From contig DUBE01000059.1 in assembly GCA_012960475.1 (NCBI GenBank), forward strand, positions 150,374 to 214,373: 64,000 nucleotides of DNA, in the 5' to 3' direction. This stretch comes from Planctomycetota bacterium (GTDB lineage Bacteria; Planctomycetota; UBA1135; GCA-002686595). A program made the translations under genes and the position numbers. Positions within the stretch are counted from its first letter, which is position 1, and each line of letters begins with the position of its first letter. Of this stretch, positions 47,869 to 56,626 are shown one piece after another. The notes beneath the pieces are model-generated. The model was given only the letters and a program-made list of their open reading frames with translations, was not told the origin of the DNA and did no database searches.

Positions 47869-49089
47869 ATGAACAAGAAACCCGAAAGAACCAATCGTTC
47901 CGCGAACAACACTACTGCCAACAACGCAGTCCTCGGCCTCTTTTTTGTGGGAGTGATTGCGGTGCTGGCCTGGTTCACTCTCTTCCGAAGCGACTTCCGC
48001 ATGGGTGGAGAGTCCGGACAAGCCACCGTCTGGTTTGCAGACGCCGGCGGCCTGCGCTCGGGGGATCCGGTCTTGGTCGCCGGGGTGCGCTGGGGCAAGG
48101 TAAAGAAAATCACCTATGACGCCACGATCCGCGATACGGTCCGGCGCATTCAAGTGGAGCTCTCCCTCGATGCACCTGTGGACTTGTTTGGTGACCACAA
48201 GATCACGATCACGGACGCCACGGTGTTGGGGGGCAAGAATCTGGCCATCGAACCGGGCAACCCAGGTGCCGGAGCCTTCGCTGGAGAATGGATGGGAACC
48301 ACGCGTCCTGATGTTCTGGCCACCCTGGGGTCCGTGCTGGAGGAAAACCGGGTCAGCCTGCGCGAGGCAATCGTCGGACTCGCCGATGTTGTGCGCAACG
48401 TGCAGGACGGCAAGGGCGTGATCGGCGCCCTGATCACCGATGAATCCCTGCGCCAGTCCATGGACGAAGCGATAGGCAACATCAAAGAGACTTTTGCCCA
48501 GTTGCTGGAGACCTCGCAGGAAATCAACCGGGGAGAAGGCACGGTCGGTCGCCTGATCTATGACGCGGCCCTGGCTCAGCGGATTGACAACGCCAGCGCC
48601 AGCTTGGAAACGCTTCTGGCCGACGCGCGGGAGGCTCTGGCGGATGCGCGCAAGGGCAAGGGAACGATCGGAGCACTGCTGTCCGATGAGGCCATGGCGG
48701 ACAATTTGCGCTCTACCCTGGCAGACCTGGCCAGCGTCACCCGACGCCTGGCAGACGGCGAAGGAAGCATCGGCAAGTTGCTCACGGATCCCAAGATCGC
48801 CGAGGATATTGAGATCCTGACCGATGCCCTGGCCAATGGAGAGGGCACCCTCGGACGCTTGATCCTGGAGCCAAAGGTCTACGACAACCTGCTGTCGATC
48901 ACCGACGACATGAAGACCTTCTCCAAGGCTCTCGCCAGCGGCGAAGGCACAATTTCACGCCTGGTCTATGACGACACCCTGTACCTGGAAATCGACCGAG
49001 CACTAGGTGTTTTGACCGGCACACTGGAAGAGGCTCGAGAAGCGGCGCCGATCTCGACTTTCCTGAACGCGATCTTCCTGGGCTTCTGA
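47869..49089 (+). CDS. mlaD: MCE (MlaD) family lipid-transport protein
   Basis: A 406-residue protein with one N-terminal membrane helix (about 20 to 40) and an MCE domain (about 50 to 135: VWFADAGGLRSGDPVLVAGVRWGKV). A long helical C-terminal part carries about six copies of a G(E/K)GTIGRL-like motif with D-rich spacers. The repeats resemble those in long MCE proteins of other phyla and may form a tunnel or coiled bundle. It follows mlaF by five bases. Confidence 0.93.
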   Translation: MNKKPERTNRSANNTTANNAVLGLFFVGVIAVLAWFTLFRSDFRMGGESGQATVWFADAGGLRSGDPVLVAGVRWGKVKKITYDATIRDTVRRIQVELSLDAPVDLFGDHKITITDATVLGGKNLAIEPGNPGAGAFAGEWMGTTRPDVLATLGSVLEENRVSLREAIVGLADVVRNVQDGKGVIGALITDESLRQSMDEAIGNIKETFAQLLETSQEINRGEGTVGRLIYDAALAQRIDNASASLETLLADAREALADARKGKGTIGALLSDEAMADNLRSTLADLASVTRRLADGEGSIGKLLTDPKIAEDIEILTDALANGEGTLGRLILEPKVYDNLLSITDDMKTFSKALASGEGTISRLVYDDTLYLEIDRALGVLTGTLEEAREAAPISTFLNAIFLGF

Positions 49090-49140
49090 TCCAGGTCGAG
49101 GCACGGTCAAAGATTGGTCCGCGCCGGATCGAGTCTCATC

Positions 49141-49743
49141 TCAGCCCTGTGACGGCAGCAAACGCTCAACCCACTTGCCGATCATGTCGGCTTCCAAGTT
49201 GACGCGATCCCCGGTTCTGAGATCTCCAAGGCTTGTAAGTTCCAACGTCAATGGAATCAGGGCCACATGAAAGCGCCCCTGCTCCGGCGAGATGACCGTC
49301 AAGCTGACGCCGTCGAGAGTCACGCTGCCCTTGTCCACCAGGTAACGATCCTGGCCCGGGTCCGCCTGAAACGCGATCTCCGTCCCACCGTCCCCGCTGG
49401 GCTGAACGTCCAGGACCCCGGCACCGCCGTCCACATGACCGCTGACCAGATGCCCATCGAGCCGCGCATCCAGCTTGAGGGCGCGCTCCAGATTCAAGAG
49501 CTGGCCTGGCTCAAGGCTGCCAAACCAGGTGCGCGCCACGGTCTCCGCTGTGAGGTCAAAGCTGATGTCGCCCCCCTCCCCCAGATCCTCCACGGTCAAG
49601 CAGGCGCCACTGACCGCCACTGAGTCACCCCGGGCCACGCTCCAATCCGCAAGGTCCGGCGCCTTGAGGGTCAACCTCAAACCAGACCCTTGTGCCTCCG
49701 CGGCGAGAACGGGGACGGCTGCTTCAATGATGCCGGTGAACAT
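49141..49743 (-). CDS. ribE: riboflavin synthase alpha chain
   Basis: A 200-residue enzyme that dismutates two lumazines into riboflavin. It has two lumazine-binding repeats, each with an internal MFTGIIE- or GHLVSGHVDG-type start. The first has SGACLTV and the second VSLTV. The start at 49743 gives the standard MFTGIIEA N-terminus. It is convergent with mlaD. Confidence 0.96.
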   Translation of the reverse strand: MFTGIIEAAVPVLAAEAQGSGLRLTLKAPDLADWSVARGDSVAVSGACLTVEDLGEGGDISFDLTAETVARTWFGSLEPGQLLNLERALKLDARLDGHLVSGHVDGGAGVLDVQPSGDGGTEIAFQADPGQDRYLVDKGSVTLDGVSLTVISPEQGRFHVALIPLTLELTSLGDLRTGDRVNLEADMIGKWVERLLPSQG

Positions 49744-50134
49744 GGCTTGGACGATCTGGAAGTGGTAGACAGCAGGGAGGCTTCGGGCGGGGCACAGGGT
49801 ACTTGCTGCCGAAAGCGGGGGCATCGCGCCAAGTACAAAAGCATGCCCATTCAACCCGGGCCCAAGCTGCCCGCAGGCCCCTTTTCGGTCCGAACCGAAG
49901 ACTGCAGTCAGGCGCATGACCAGAGTCCTGCCCCCCAGGAAGCGCCTTCCAGGCTCTTGGAAGCCCTCTTTCGCCCGTTTGAGAAGGCCCCGGATCCTCT
50001 CAGCATGCCGAAACTCCCCTCTGCACCCCCCAGAGGGGGTGCCAGCATGGCACCTTATGGGATCCAATGGCCCCAAGAACCTTGACCTGAGGGGGCCTCC
50101 GATCTACCCTGCCGGGCCATTTTCCCCTGGGCAA
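49744..50134. other. ribE-trmD divergent intergenic region
   Basis: About 390 bases with no recognised gene. I looked for an FMN riboswitch ahead of ribE and did not find its conserved core on the minus strand. Both strands have open frames here, but they match nothing. Confidence 0.5.
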
Positions 50135-50827
50135 GTGCCGCTCTTTACCATCCTCACCCTCTTTCCAGAGGCCGTTCAGTCCTACCTCACCATTGGTGTG
50201 CTGGGCCTGGCCGTCAAAAGGAAACTGATCCAAGTAGAGATCGTGGACTTCCGCGACTTCTCCCACAACCGCCACCGCACGGTGGACGACCGTCCCTTCG
50301 GAGGCGGCCCCGGCATGGTGCTCAGGCCCGAGCCAGTGGTCGAAGCGGTCGAGTGGGTCGAAGAACGACACGGCCCCCACCGCAGAATCGTACTCGACCC
50401 CGCGGGCACGCCCTTCGTTCAGAGCCACGCACGTGACATGTGCAGCGCCGAACGCACCCTGCTGCTGGCGGGACGCTACGAAGGCTTCGACGAACGACTA
50501 TTGCAGTTGCTTGAGTTCGAGCCCTTTTCCATCGGCGACTTTGTATTGTCCGGCGGCGAATTGCCCGCCCTCTGCTTGCTGGAAGCAACTGCCCGCTTGA
50601 TCCCCGGAGTCCTTGGGGACGAACGCTCAGCTGAAGAAGATTCTTTCCAAGACGGCGAAACGCTGGATCACCCCCATTTCACCCGTCCGCGGGTGTTTCG
50701 GGGCCTTTCGGTCCCACAGGTCCTGCTCCAGGGAGACCACGCAGAGATCGCTGCCTGGCGAAAGAAAGAAGCCCTCAAGAGAACCAAGAATCGGCGCGAG
50801 GCCCTCAACGATCCCGACAAGGCCTAA
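50135..50827 (+). CDS. trmD: tRNA (guanine-N1)-methyltransferase, GTG start
   Basis: A 230-residue SPOUT methyltransferase that makes m1G37 in tRNAs. It starts at a GTG with VPLFTILTLFPEAVQ, the family N-terminus, and has DDRPFGGGPGMVL, LLLAGRYEGFDERL and the knot region FSIGDFVLSGGE. The open frame runs further upstream, but no homologous residues lie there. It is followed by rplS and secDF. Confidence 0.95.
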   Translation: MPLFTILTLFPEAVQSYLTIGVLGLAVKRKLIQVEIVDFRDFSHNRHRTVDDRPFGGGPGMVLRPEPVVEAVEWVEERHGPHRRIVLDPAGTPFVQSHARDMCSAERTLLLAGRYEGFDERLLQLLEFEPFSIGDFVLSGGELPALCLLEATARLIPGVLGDERSAEEDSFQDGETLDHPHFTRPRVFRGLSVPQVLLQGDHAEIAAWRKKEALKRTKNRREALNDPDKA

Positions 50828-50978
50828 CCCCTTCACAACCCAACGAACACGAACCGCTCCCAAGGAAGCGATTCAGACCGTGCGCTTCTGCGCACATCCC
50901 ATTCCAACTGCACCACTCACCGCGCAACTCCTGCGTGGCACCCCCGACCCCAAGCGCCGCCCCAGGACGCATTCAAGC

Positions 50979-51437
50979 ATGGACCTCATCGACGGAATTG
51001 AAAAGGAACTCGGCAAGTCTGAGAACGAACTCCCCACCCTACGCGCAGGCTGTCAAGTGGATGTGCACTACCTGATTCGTGAAGGCGAAAAGGAACGCAT
51101 CCAGATATTCAGCGGCATGGTGATTGCGGTCCGTGGCCGGGGCATCCGGCGCTCGATGATCGTGCGTCGCATTGTCCAAGGCGAGGGTGTCGAGCGCATC
51201 TTTCCCCTGCACAGCCCCAGGGTCAAGGACATCGTGATCACCCGCCGGGGCGATGTGCGCCGGGCCAAGCTCTACTACCTGCGCGATCGCACTGGCAAGA
51301 GCACGCGGGTCAAGGAATTCCTGGGGGACAAGGCCCGTAATGTCCGCGAGCTTGAAAAGGTCCGCCGGGCTGATCTTGCCGCAGCCCAAGCCTCAGCAGC
51401 AGCAGCAGACACAGCCGACTCTGGCGAGGAGGACTGA
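50979..51437 (+). CDS. rplS: ribosomal protein L19
   Basis: A 152-residue protein of the subunit interface. It shows GEKERIQIFSGMVIAVRG near residue 40 and GVERIFPLHSP...I...R.G.VRRAKLYYLR, the L19 signature. An extra Ala-rich acidic tail follows residue 130. The start at 50979 is the only in-frame ATG near the family start. trmD-rplS is a widely conserved pair. Confidence 0.97.
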   Translation: MDLIDGIEKELGKSENELPTLRAGCQVDVHYLIREGEKERIQIFSGMVIAVRGRGIRRSMIVRRIVQGEGVERIFPLHSPRVKDIVITRRGDVRRAKLYYLRDRTGKSTRVKEFLGDKARNVRELEKVRRADLAAAQASAAAADTADSGEED

Positions 51438-51658
51438 GCCCCACGGGCTCAGCATCCAGCCTCTCATTTCAATCCCGGCCCGTAGCCCCTATCGTTGGAG
51501 CACGGGCCGGCCCCATGAATCCCACCTACGGCCCCACCAGCCCCAAGGCCTCCAAGAAGCCCCTCTGACTCCCCAAGGATCCCCGAACCCTGCCCCTTCC
51601 CGGGCCGGATCCAACCCACGAACAGCCACAGGTCCAATCCCTGCTGGCCCCACTAGAG

Positions 51659-54600
51659 ATGGTCGAAAATATCAGCCGCAAGGTCACCCTCCTGCTAGGG
51701 CTCGCCGCCCTTTCCCTTATCTCCCTCCGGGCCCTGGGGTTCCGCATGGGGCTCGACCTGGAAGGGGGCACGCGCCTCGTCTACTCGATCGACTTCGACA
51801 AGGCCGCCCAAGAGGGCACCATCAGTCAGGAGGAGTTGGGCAACCGCGGTAAGCTGATGACCGACCTGATCTCGATTTGGCGCGAGCGCATCGACCCCAC
51901 CGGTGTACGCGGTGCAACGATTCGTAGTGAGGGTGCCAACCGTGTAGTGATTGAGCTGCCCGGCAGTGCTTCATCGGTGGGCCGTTCGGTGGCCACCGAG
52001 TTGGCCGAAGAGGGCACCTCCGATGCAGCGGCCCTGATCCTGATGGGAGATCAGGACCTGCTCGATTCCTTCCCGGAAGATGGCGGCCTGATCGAAGTTG
52101 ACGGTGAGAACATCCGCTACGGCATCCGCCGAAACGAGATCCTTTCGGATCTGACCCGTGGCCTGGACGGTACCCAGCGCGCGGCTCATGCAACGGGTTC
52201 CAGCGTAGTACTCAAGGCCTCCGACCCCTGGCGTTCTCGCATTGAGAGCACCGGGCACATGAACTTCTACATTCAGGCGACATCCTCCGATCTGGTCGAC
52301 GCGGACCCCACCCTGTCCACCGACATCGAAGTAGAACGAGCCGCAGTCACCGCCTGGATCGACGACCACCCGGACGTACCCATTACCGAGTACAACCGCA
52401 TCCTGGCCGGACGTGGCGGCGCCGCCTCGCGCCTGCGCTATTTCCCGCACCGAGCCACTGCCGAAAACCTGGAGACGCCCCTGGCGGATCGCCTGCTGGC
52501 TGTGATCATCGAAGAAGACCCCACCTGGCGCTTTGAAGGGGCCGACCTGCGCGCCGTCTTCCAGTCGGTGGACTCTTTTGGCTTCCCCGCGGTGGGATTC
52601 GAAATGGTAGCGCCCAAGCAAAGTGACTTCGGCGACTTCACTGATGAGCACAAGGAATCGGTCATGGCCATCGTGATCAGTGGCGAGATCGCCTCCGCGC
52701 CGGTGATCGAGGACAAGCTGCCTGGCCGTGGCATCATCAACGGTGGCACTGGCGGCTTCACCGGCAAGGAAGTACAGGACCTGATCCAGGTGCTGCGTTC
52801 CGGCTCCCTCAAGATCGCGCCGACCTTTGAACAGCAAGAGACCGTGGGTGCGACCCTCGGCCAGGACTATGTCAGGCGCGGAGCCACAAGTGCCGTGATC
52901 GGGCTGATTGCGGTGCTGCTCTTCACCATGTTCTACTACCGGCGCCTGGGCATGATCGCGGCGGTCAGCTTGTTATTCAACCTGGTGATCCTGATGGGCG
53001 CCATGTCCTTCATTCGCGCCACCCTGACCCTGCCCGGCGTGGCGGGGATCATCCTGACGGTCGGCATGGCTGTGGACGCCAACATTCTGATCTACGAGCG
53101 TATTCGCGAGGAACAGGCCCGTGGCCGCAAACCCATGCAATCCGCTCGAGACGGATTCGCCAACGCCTTCTCCACCATCGTAGACGCCAACGTGACGACT
53201 CTGATCACCGGGCTTATCCTGATGAAAGTGGGCACGGGACCCGTGCGTGGTTTCGCCACAACCCTGTCCATCGGCATCATCACCTCGATGATCTCTGCCT
53301 TGATAATGACCAAGTTGCTGATTCACTTTCAACTGGAGAAAAAATCAATCAAGAGTTGGTCCATGATGAAGCTGGTGGGCGACACCAAGATCAAGTTCAT
53401 GGCCAAGCGCAAGCTGGCGGCTCTGCTGTCTCTGGTGCTCTGTGGTGTTGGCCTGGCTGGGTTCATAAAGACCCCGGACAACCAGAAGCTTGGCATCGAT
53501 TTCCTCGGTGGTACTACCATGCTGGTGCGGGTCAACGAGCCCATGCAGAGCAGCGAGTTGCGGGACAAGTTTGACGCGGACAAGAACCCTCTCTTGGGCC
53601 AGGCCACAGACTTCACCCGCTCGGTGGAGATCTCGCCAATCCTGAACTCAGAGTCCGAGGAAGGCTTCACCGCATTCCGCTTGACCTCAAAGGCGGGGGA
53701 CAAAGAAAGCAGCAACGCTTCCTTGGCAAACATCCGCACGGATGTGGAAGGCTGGCTGCAGGATGTATTGCAGGGCGGCCCGGTGGAAGGCCTGGCCGTG
53801 GTGGACGACAACGCCAGCGGGGTGCTGTACTTTGAGAACCAACACCCCCCCAGCGATGTGGTGGAAGGTCTGGCCAAGGTCGGCATTGAAGACGCCACGG
53901 TGACTGAAGACGATGACGGCAACCTCTCCTTCAGCGGAAAGGTGGCGGCTGGCAGCACGGTCGAGGACCTGGCCGAGCGCCTGCAACTGGACCTGGCCCA
54001 GTTCAGCGATGAGGCGGGTAATCACTTTGACCTCGCCTCCCCCATAGGCGAGTTGAACAGTGTTGGCGCCCAGGTGGTCAGCGAGTTGCGAGACCAGGCG
54101 GTGGCAGCCATGCTGCTGTCCCTCTTTGCCGCAGTGATGTACATCCGCATGCGCTTCGCCGAGTACAGCTATGGCTTTGCTGCGGTGATCGCTCTTGTGC
54201 ACGACGTGATTATCGCCCTGGGGGCGGTGGCCCTGGCAATCTACACGGGCCTGGTGCAGGTGGAAATCAACCTCGCCATGATCGCGGCATTCTTGACGAT
54301 CATCGGTTACTCCTTGAATGACACGATCGTCATTTTCGACCGTGTTCGCGAAAACCTGCCACGCATGAAAGGCAGCTTCAGCGAGGTGCTCGATGTCTCA
54401 ATCAACCAGACCCTGTCGCGCACATTGCTGACATCTCTGACCACGTTGATCACTGTCAGCCTCTTGTTCGCATTCAACGCGGGCACGGGCAACGTGATCG
54501 AAGGTTTCTCCTTCGCCCTGATCATCGGCGTCATTTCGGGAACCTATTCCACGATCTTCATCGCCTGCCCGGCCCTGCACTGGTTTGAATCCAGGCGCAT

Positions 54601-54667
54601 GGCCAAAGGCGACCACGAGGACCACACGGAAGCCAAGGCGCCGGCAACTGCGGGCGCCTCCTCCTAA
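51659..54667 (+). CDS. secDF: fused protein-export membrane protein SecDF
   Basis: A 1002-residue fusion of SecD and SecF. The SecD half has GLDLEGGTRLVYSIDF, a large periplasmic part and GAT.GQDYVR followed by about six helices including MAVDANILIYERIREE. The SecF half (from about residue 575) has GIDFLGGTTMLV, a second periplasmic part and GYSLNDTIVIFDRVRENL, again with about six helices. SecDF uses proton flow to pull exported chains out of SecYEG. The fused form occurs in several phyla, including Planctomycetota. Confidence 0.97.
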   Translation: MVENISRKVTLLLGLAALSLISLRALGFRMGLDLEGGTRLVYSIDFDKAAQEGTISQEELGNRGKLMTDLISIWRERIDPTGVRGATIRSEGANRVVIELPGSASSVGRSVATELAEEGTSDAAALILMGDQDLLDSFPEDGGLIEVDGENIRYGIRRNEILSDLTRGLDGTQRAAHATGSSVVLKASDPWRSRIESTGHMNFYIQATSSDLVDADPTLSTDIEVERAAVTAWIDDHPDVPITEYNRILAGRGGAASRLRYFPHRATAENLETPLADRLLAVIIEEDPTWRFEGADLRAVFQSVDSFGFPAVGFEMVAPKQSDFGDFTDEHKESVMAIVISGEIASAPVIEDKLPGRGIINGGTGGFTGKEVQDLIQVLRSGSLKIAPTFEQQETVGATLGQDYVRRGATSAVIGLIAVLLFTMFYYRRLGMIAAVSLLFNLVILMGAMSFIRATLTLPGVAGIILTVGMAVDANILIYERIREEQARGRKPMQSARDGFANAFSTIVDANVTTLITGLILMKVGTGPVRGFATTLSIGIITSMISALIMTKLLIHFQLEKKSIKSWSMMKLVGDTKIKFMAKRKLAALLSLVLCGVGLAGFIKTPDNQKLGIDFLGGTTMLVRVNEPMQSSELRDKFDADKNPLLGQATDFTRSVEISPILNSESEEGFTAFRLTSKAGDKESSNASLANIRTDVEGWLQDVLQGGPVEGLAVVDDNASGVLYFENQHPPSDVVEGLAKVGIEDATVTEDDDGNLSFSGKVAAGSTVEDLAERLQLDLAQFSDEAGNHFDLASPIGELNSVGAQVVSELRDQAVAAMLLSLFAAVMYIRMRFAEYSYGFAAVIALVHDVIIALGAVALAIYTGLVQVEINLAMIAAFLTIIGYSLNDTIVIFDRVRENLPRMKGSFSEVLDVSINQTLSRTLLTSLTTLITVSLLFAFNAGTGNVIEGFSFALIIGVISGTYSTIFIACPALHWFESRRMAKGDHEDHTEAKAPATAGASS

Positions 54668-54693
54668 GGAACCTGAGGCAACGAGGCACGACG

Positions 54694-55170
54694 ATGCGTG
54701 GACTGCTAGGGCTCCTGATTCTGGGCGGCCTTTGTTTGCTGGCGGCGAATTGGCAGGAGAACCTCCGTTCCCAGGCACTGGAGACCAGACAGTTGGAACG
54801 CGGCATCCCCTCCCAAGAGATGCCCCTGGTCAACGGTGAAGATGGCTGGTCGACTCTGGTGTTGGGCACCCCGAGTGGCGCAACGAGCATTGCTCCAGAT
54901 ATTTCCACGCCCAAGGAAATTGTGCCCTCTGACACAACAATCCCCCCCAGCACTCCGGTTCAACCCCCTCCTCCCCCCCCCCAAGCGGACCGGAAACTCG
55001 TGATCGCCCCCGGCGACACCCTCAGCCGCATCTGCGAACAGCACTATGACACCAGCCGCCTGGCAGTGGTGGAAGCGCTGGCACGCTACAACGGGCTCGG
55101 ATCGGCAAATCAGATTCGCACGGGCGCGACTTTACTGCTGCCAGATTTCGACCTGCTGTTGATCGAGTGA
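54694..55170 (+). CDS. membrane-anchored LysM-domain protein
   Basis: A 158-residue protein with an N-terminal membrane helix (residues 3 to 18) and a Pro/Ser/Thr linker with a run of prolines near residue 92. A C-terminal LysM domain follows (about 101 to 155: VIAPGDTLSRICEQHY and NQIRTGATLLLP). LysM binds peptidoglycan or other GlcNAc polymers. It follows secDF by 26 bases and is likely in the same operon. Confidence 0.9.
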   Translation: MRGLLGLLILGGLCLLAANWQENLRSQALETRQLERGIPSQEMPLVNGEDGWSTLVLGTPSGATSIAPDISTPKEIVPSDTTIPPSTPVQPPPPPPQADRKLVIAPGDTLSRICEQHYDTSRLAVVEALARYNGLGSANQIRTGATLLLPDFDLLLIE

Positions 55171-55213
55171 CGAAGCTGCGAGAATCGAAGCGGGCATACT
55201 TGTCTCAATCACT

Positions 55214-56569
55214 TCAAGCCCACTCGGGCCGATGCGGTTTGGGGACCAACTCCTCAAAGGTCTCGCCCTCATCCCGGGAGACCCGCAGCTTGCTGTCGCC
55301 ATCACGGGCCAGGGTCGCGGTAGCAGCAGCGTCGAGGCGCACGCGCAGTTGATACTGCTCGCTTTCCTCAATCCACTCCTCCTCCAGCACGGCGCCGTGA
55401 CCGCGCAGATAAGCCAGGCTCTTGCCGTCGCTGGCGGGCAAGCGCAGGATCAGGAACTCAGAACGCGTGTCCAGGTGCTGGGCAACAACCTCAGCCAAAC
55501 GATCGAGCCCCTGGCCGGTCTTGGCACTCATGAAAATCACTTCCCCCTCGAAGCCATCCGACAACAGATGCAGGGCAATCGGATCTTGCACCTCGTCGAT
55601 CTTGTTCAGCGCCAGGGCCTGAAAGGGAACATGGTGGGACAGGTCATCCAGCACCTTCACCACCGCCGCCATTTGCTGGGTCGCGTCCGGGTGCGAGGCG
55701 TCGACCACATGCACCAACAAATCTGCGGCCAGGGTCTCTTCCAGGGTGGCATGAAAGGAAGCAACCAGGTGGTGCGGCAAGCGCTGCAGGAAACCGACCG
55801 TGTCACTCAGCAAGGCCAGGCGACCATCGGGCAGGGTCCAACGGCGGGTGCGCGTATCCAAGGTCGCAAAGGGCATGTCGGCCACGAACTCGGTGGCTCC
55901 GGTGAGCTTGTTCAGAAGAGTCGACTTGCCCGCGTTGGTGTAACCCACAAGGCCCACGGTGAAGCCAGTGATGCGCGAGGCCACTTCCCTGCGCTTGCGC
56001 CCTTCGATCACATCAAGTTCGCGCTTCAGGTCGCGCACTCGCTTGCGCAATAGACGCCGGTCGGTCTCCAACTGGGTCTCCCCCGGACCACGGGTACCGA
56101 TGGCACCCTCGGTGCGTTCCAAGTGCGTCCACATACGGCGCAGGCGCGGAGCGAGGTACTCCAGCTGAGCCAATTCCACCTGCAGACAAGCCTGTCGGGT
56201 CTGTGCCCGATCAGCAAAAATATCCAGAATCAGCTCCGAGCGATCCACCACCCGGCAGCCCAGCATCTCTTCCAGATTACGCACCTGGGCCGGTGACAGG
56301 TCATTGTCGACCACCACTGCCGAGGGCTCGTGCAGATCCACCTCCTCCTTGATTTCTTCAACCTTGCCTTTGCCCATCAAGGTCGCGGGAACGGGCCGAT
56401 CGCGCTTTTGGGTCACGCCCGTCCCCACCACCTTTCCGCCGGACGCAGCCACCAGGGCGCGCAGTTCCGAAAGATAGCCGCCGGTCTCCACGGGAAAGTC
56501 CGGAAAGACCACGCCACAGATGATCACGCGCTCGTGAGGCGCTGCGGTGGGAGCAGGGTCACGACTCAT
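55214..56569 (-). CDS. hflX: GTPase HflX
   Basis: A 451-residue ribosome-associated GTPase that can split stalled or heat-damaged ribosomes. It has the N-terminal domain with VVVDNDLSPAQVRNLEE, the linker signature GTRGPGETQLE (158 to 168), P-loop GYTNAGKST (209 to 217), DTVGF and NKID. The start at 56569 (MSRDP) is the first ATG; a TTG lies two codons upstream. The gene is 57 bases downstream of nadB. Confidence 0.96.
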   Translation of the reverse strand: MSRDPAPTAAPHERVIICGVVFPDFPVETGGYLSELRALVAASGGKVVGTGVTQKRDRPVPATLMGKGKVEEIKEEVDLHEPSAVVVDNDLSPAQVRNLEEMLGCRVVDRSELILDIFADRAQTRQACLQVELAQLEYLAPRLRRMWTHLERTEGAIGTRGPGETQLETDRRLLRKRVRDLKRELDVIEGRKRREVASRITGFTVGLVGYTNAGKSTLLNKLTGATEFVADMPFATLDTRTRRWTLPDGRLALLSDTVGFLQRLPHHLVASFHATLEETLAADLLVHVVDASHPDATQQMAAVVKVLDDLSHHVPFQALALNKIDEVQDPIALHLLSDGFEGEVIFMSAKTGQGLDRLAEVVAQHLDTRSEFLILRLPASDGKSLAYLRGHGAVLEEEWIEESEQYQLRVRLDAAATATLARDGDSKLRVSRDEGETFEELVPKPHRPEWA

Positions 56570-56626
56570 GAGCAAATCATCCGGTGATGGGACTTAGACA
56601 TGAGAATCGCAAACGACAAGGCCCTT

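Noticed and set aside
49744..50134. FMN riboswitch upstream of ribE
   Set aside because: The conserved core of the element (GGGTGAAATTCCC-type and the downstream stems) was not found on the minus strand.
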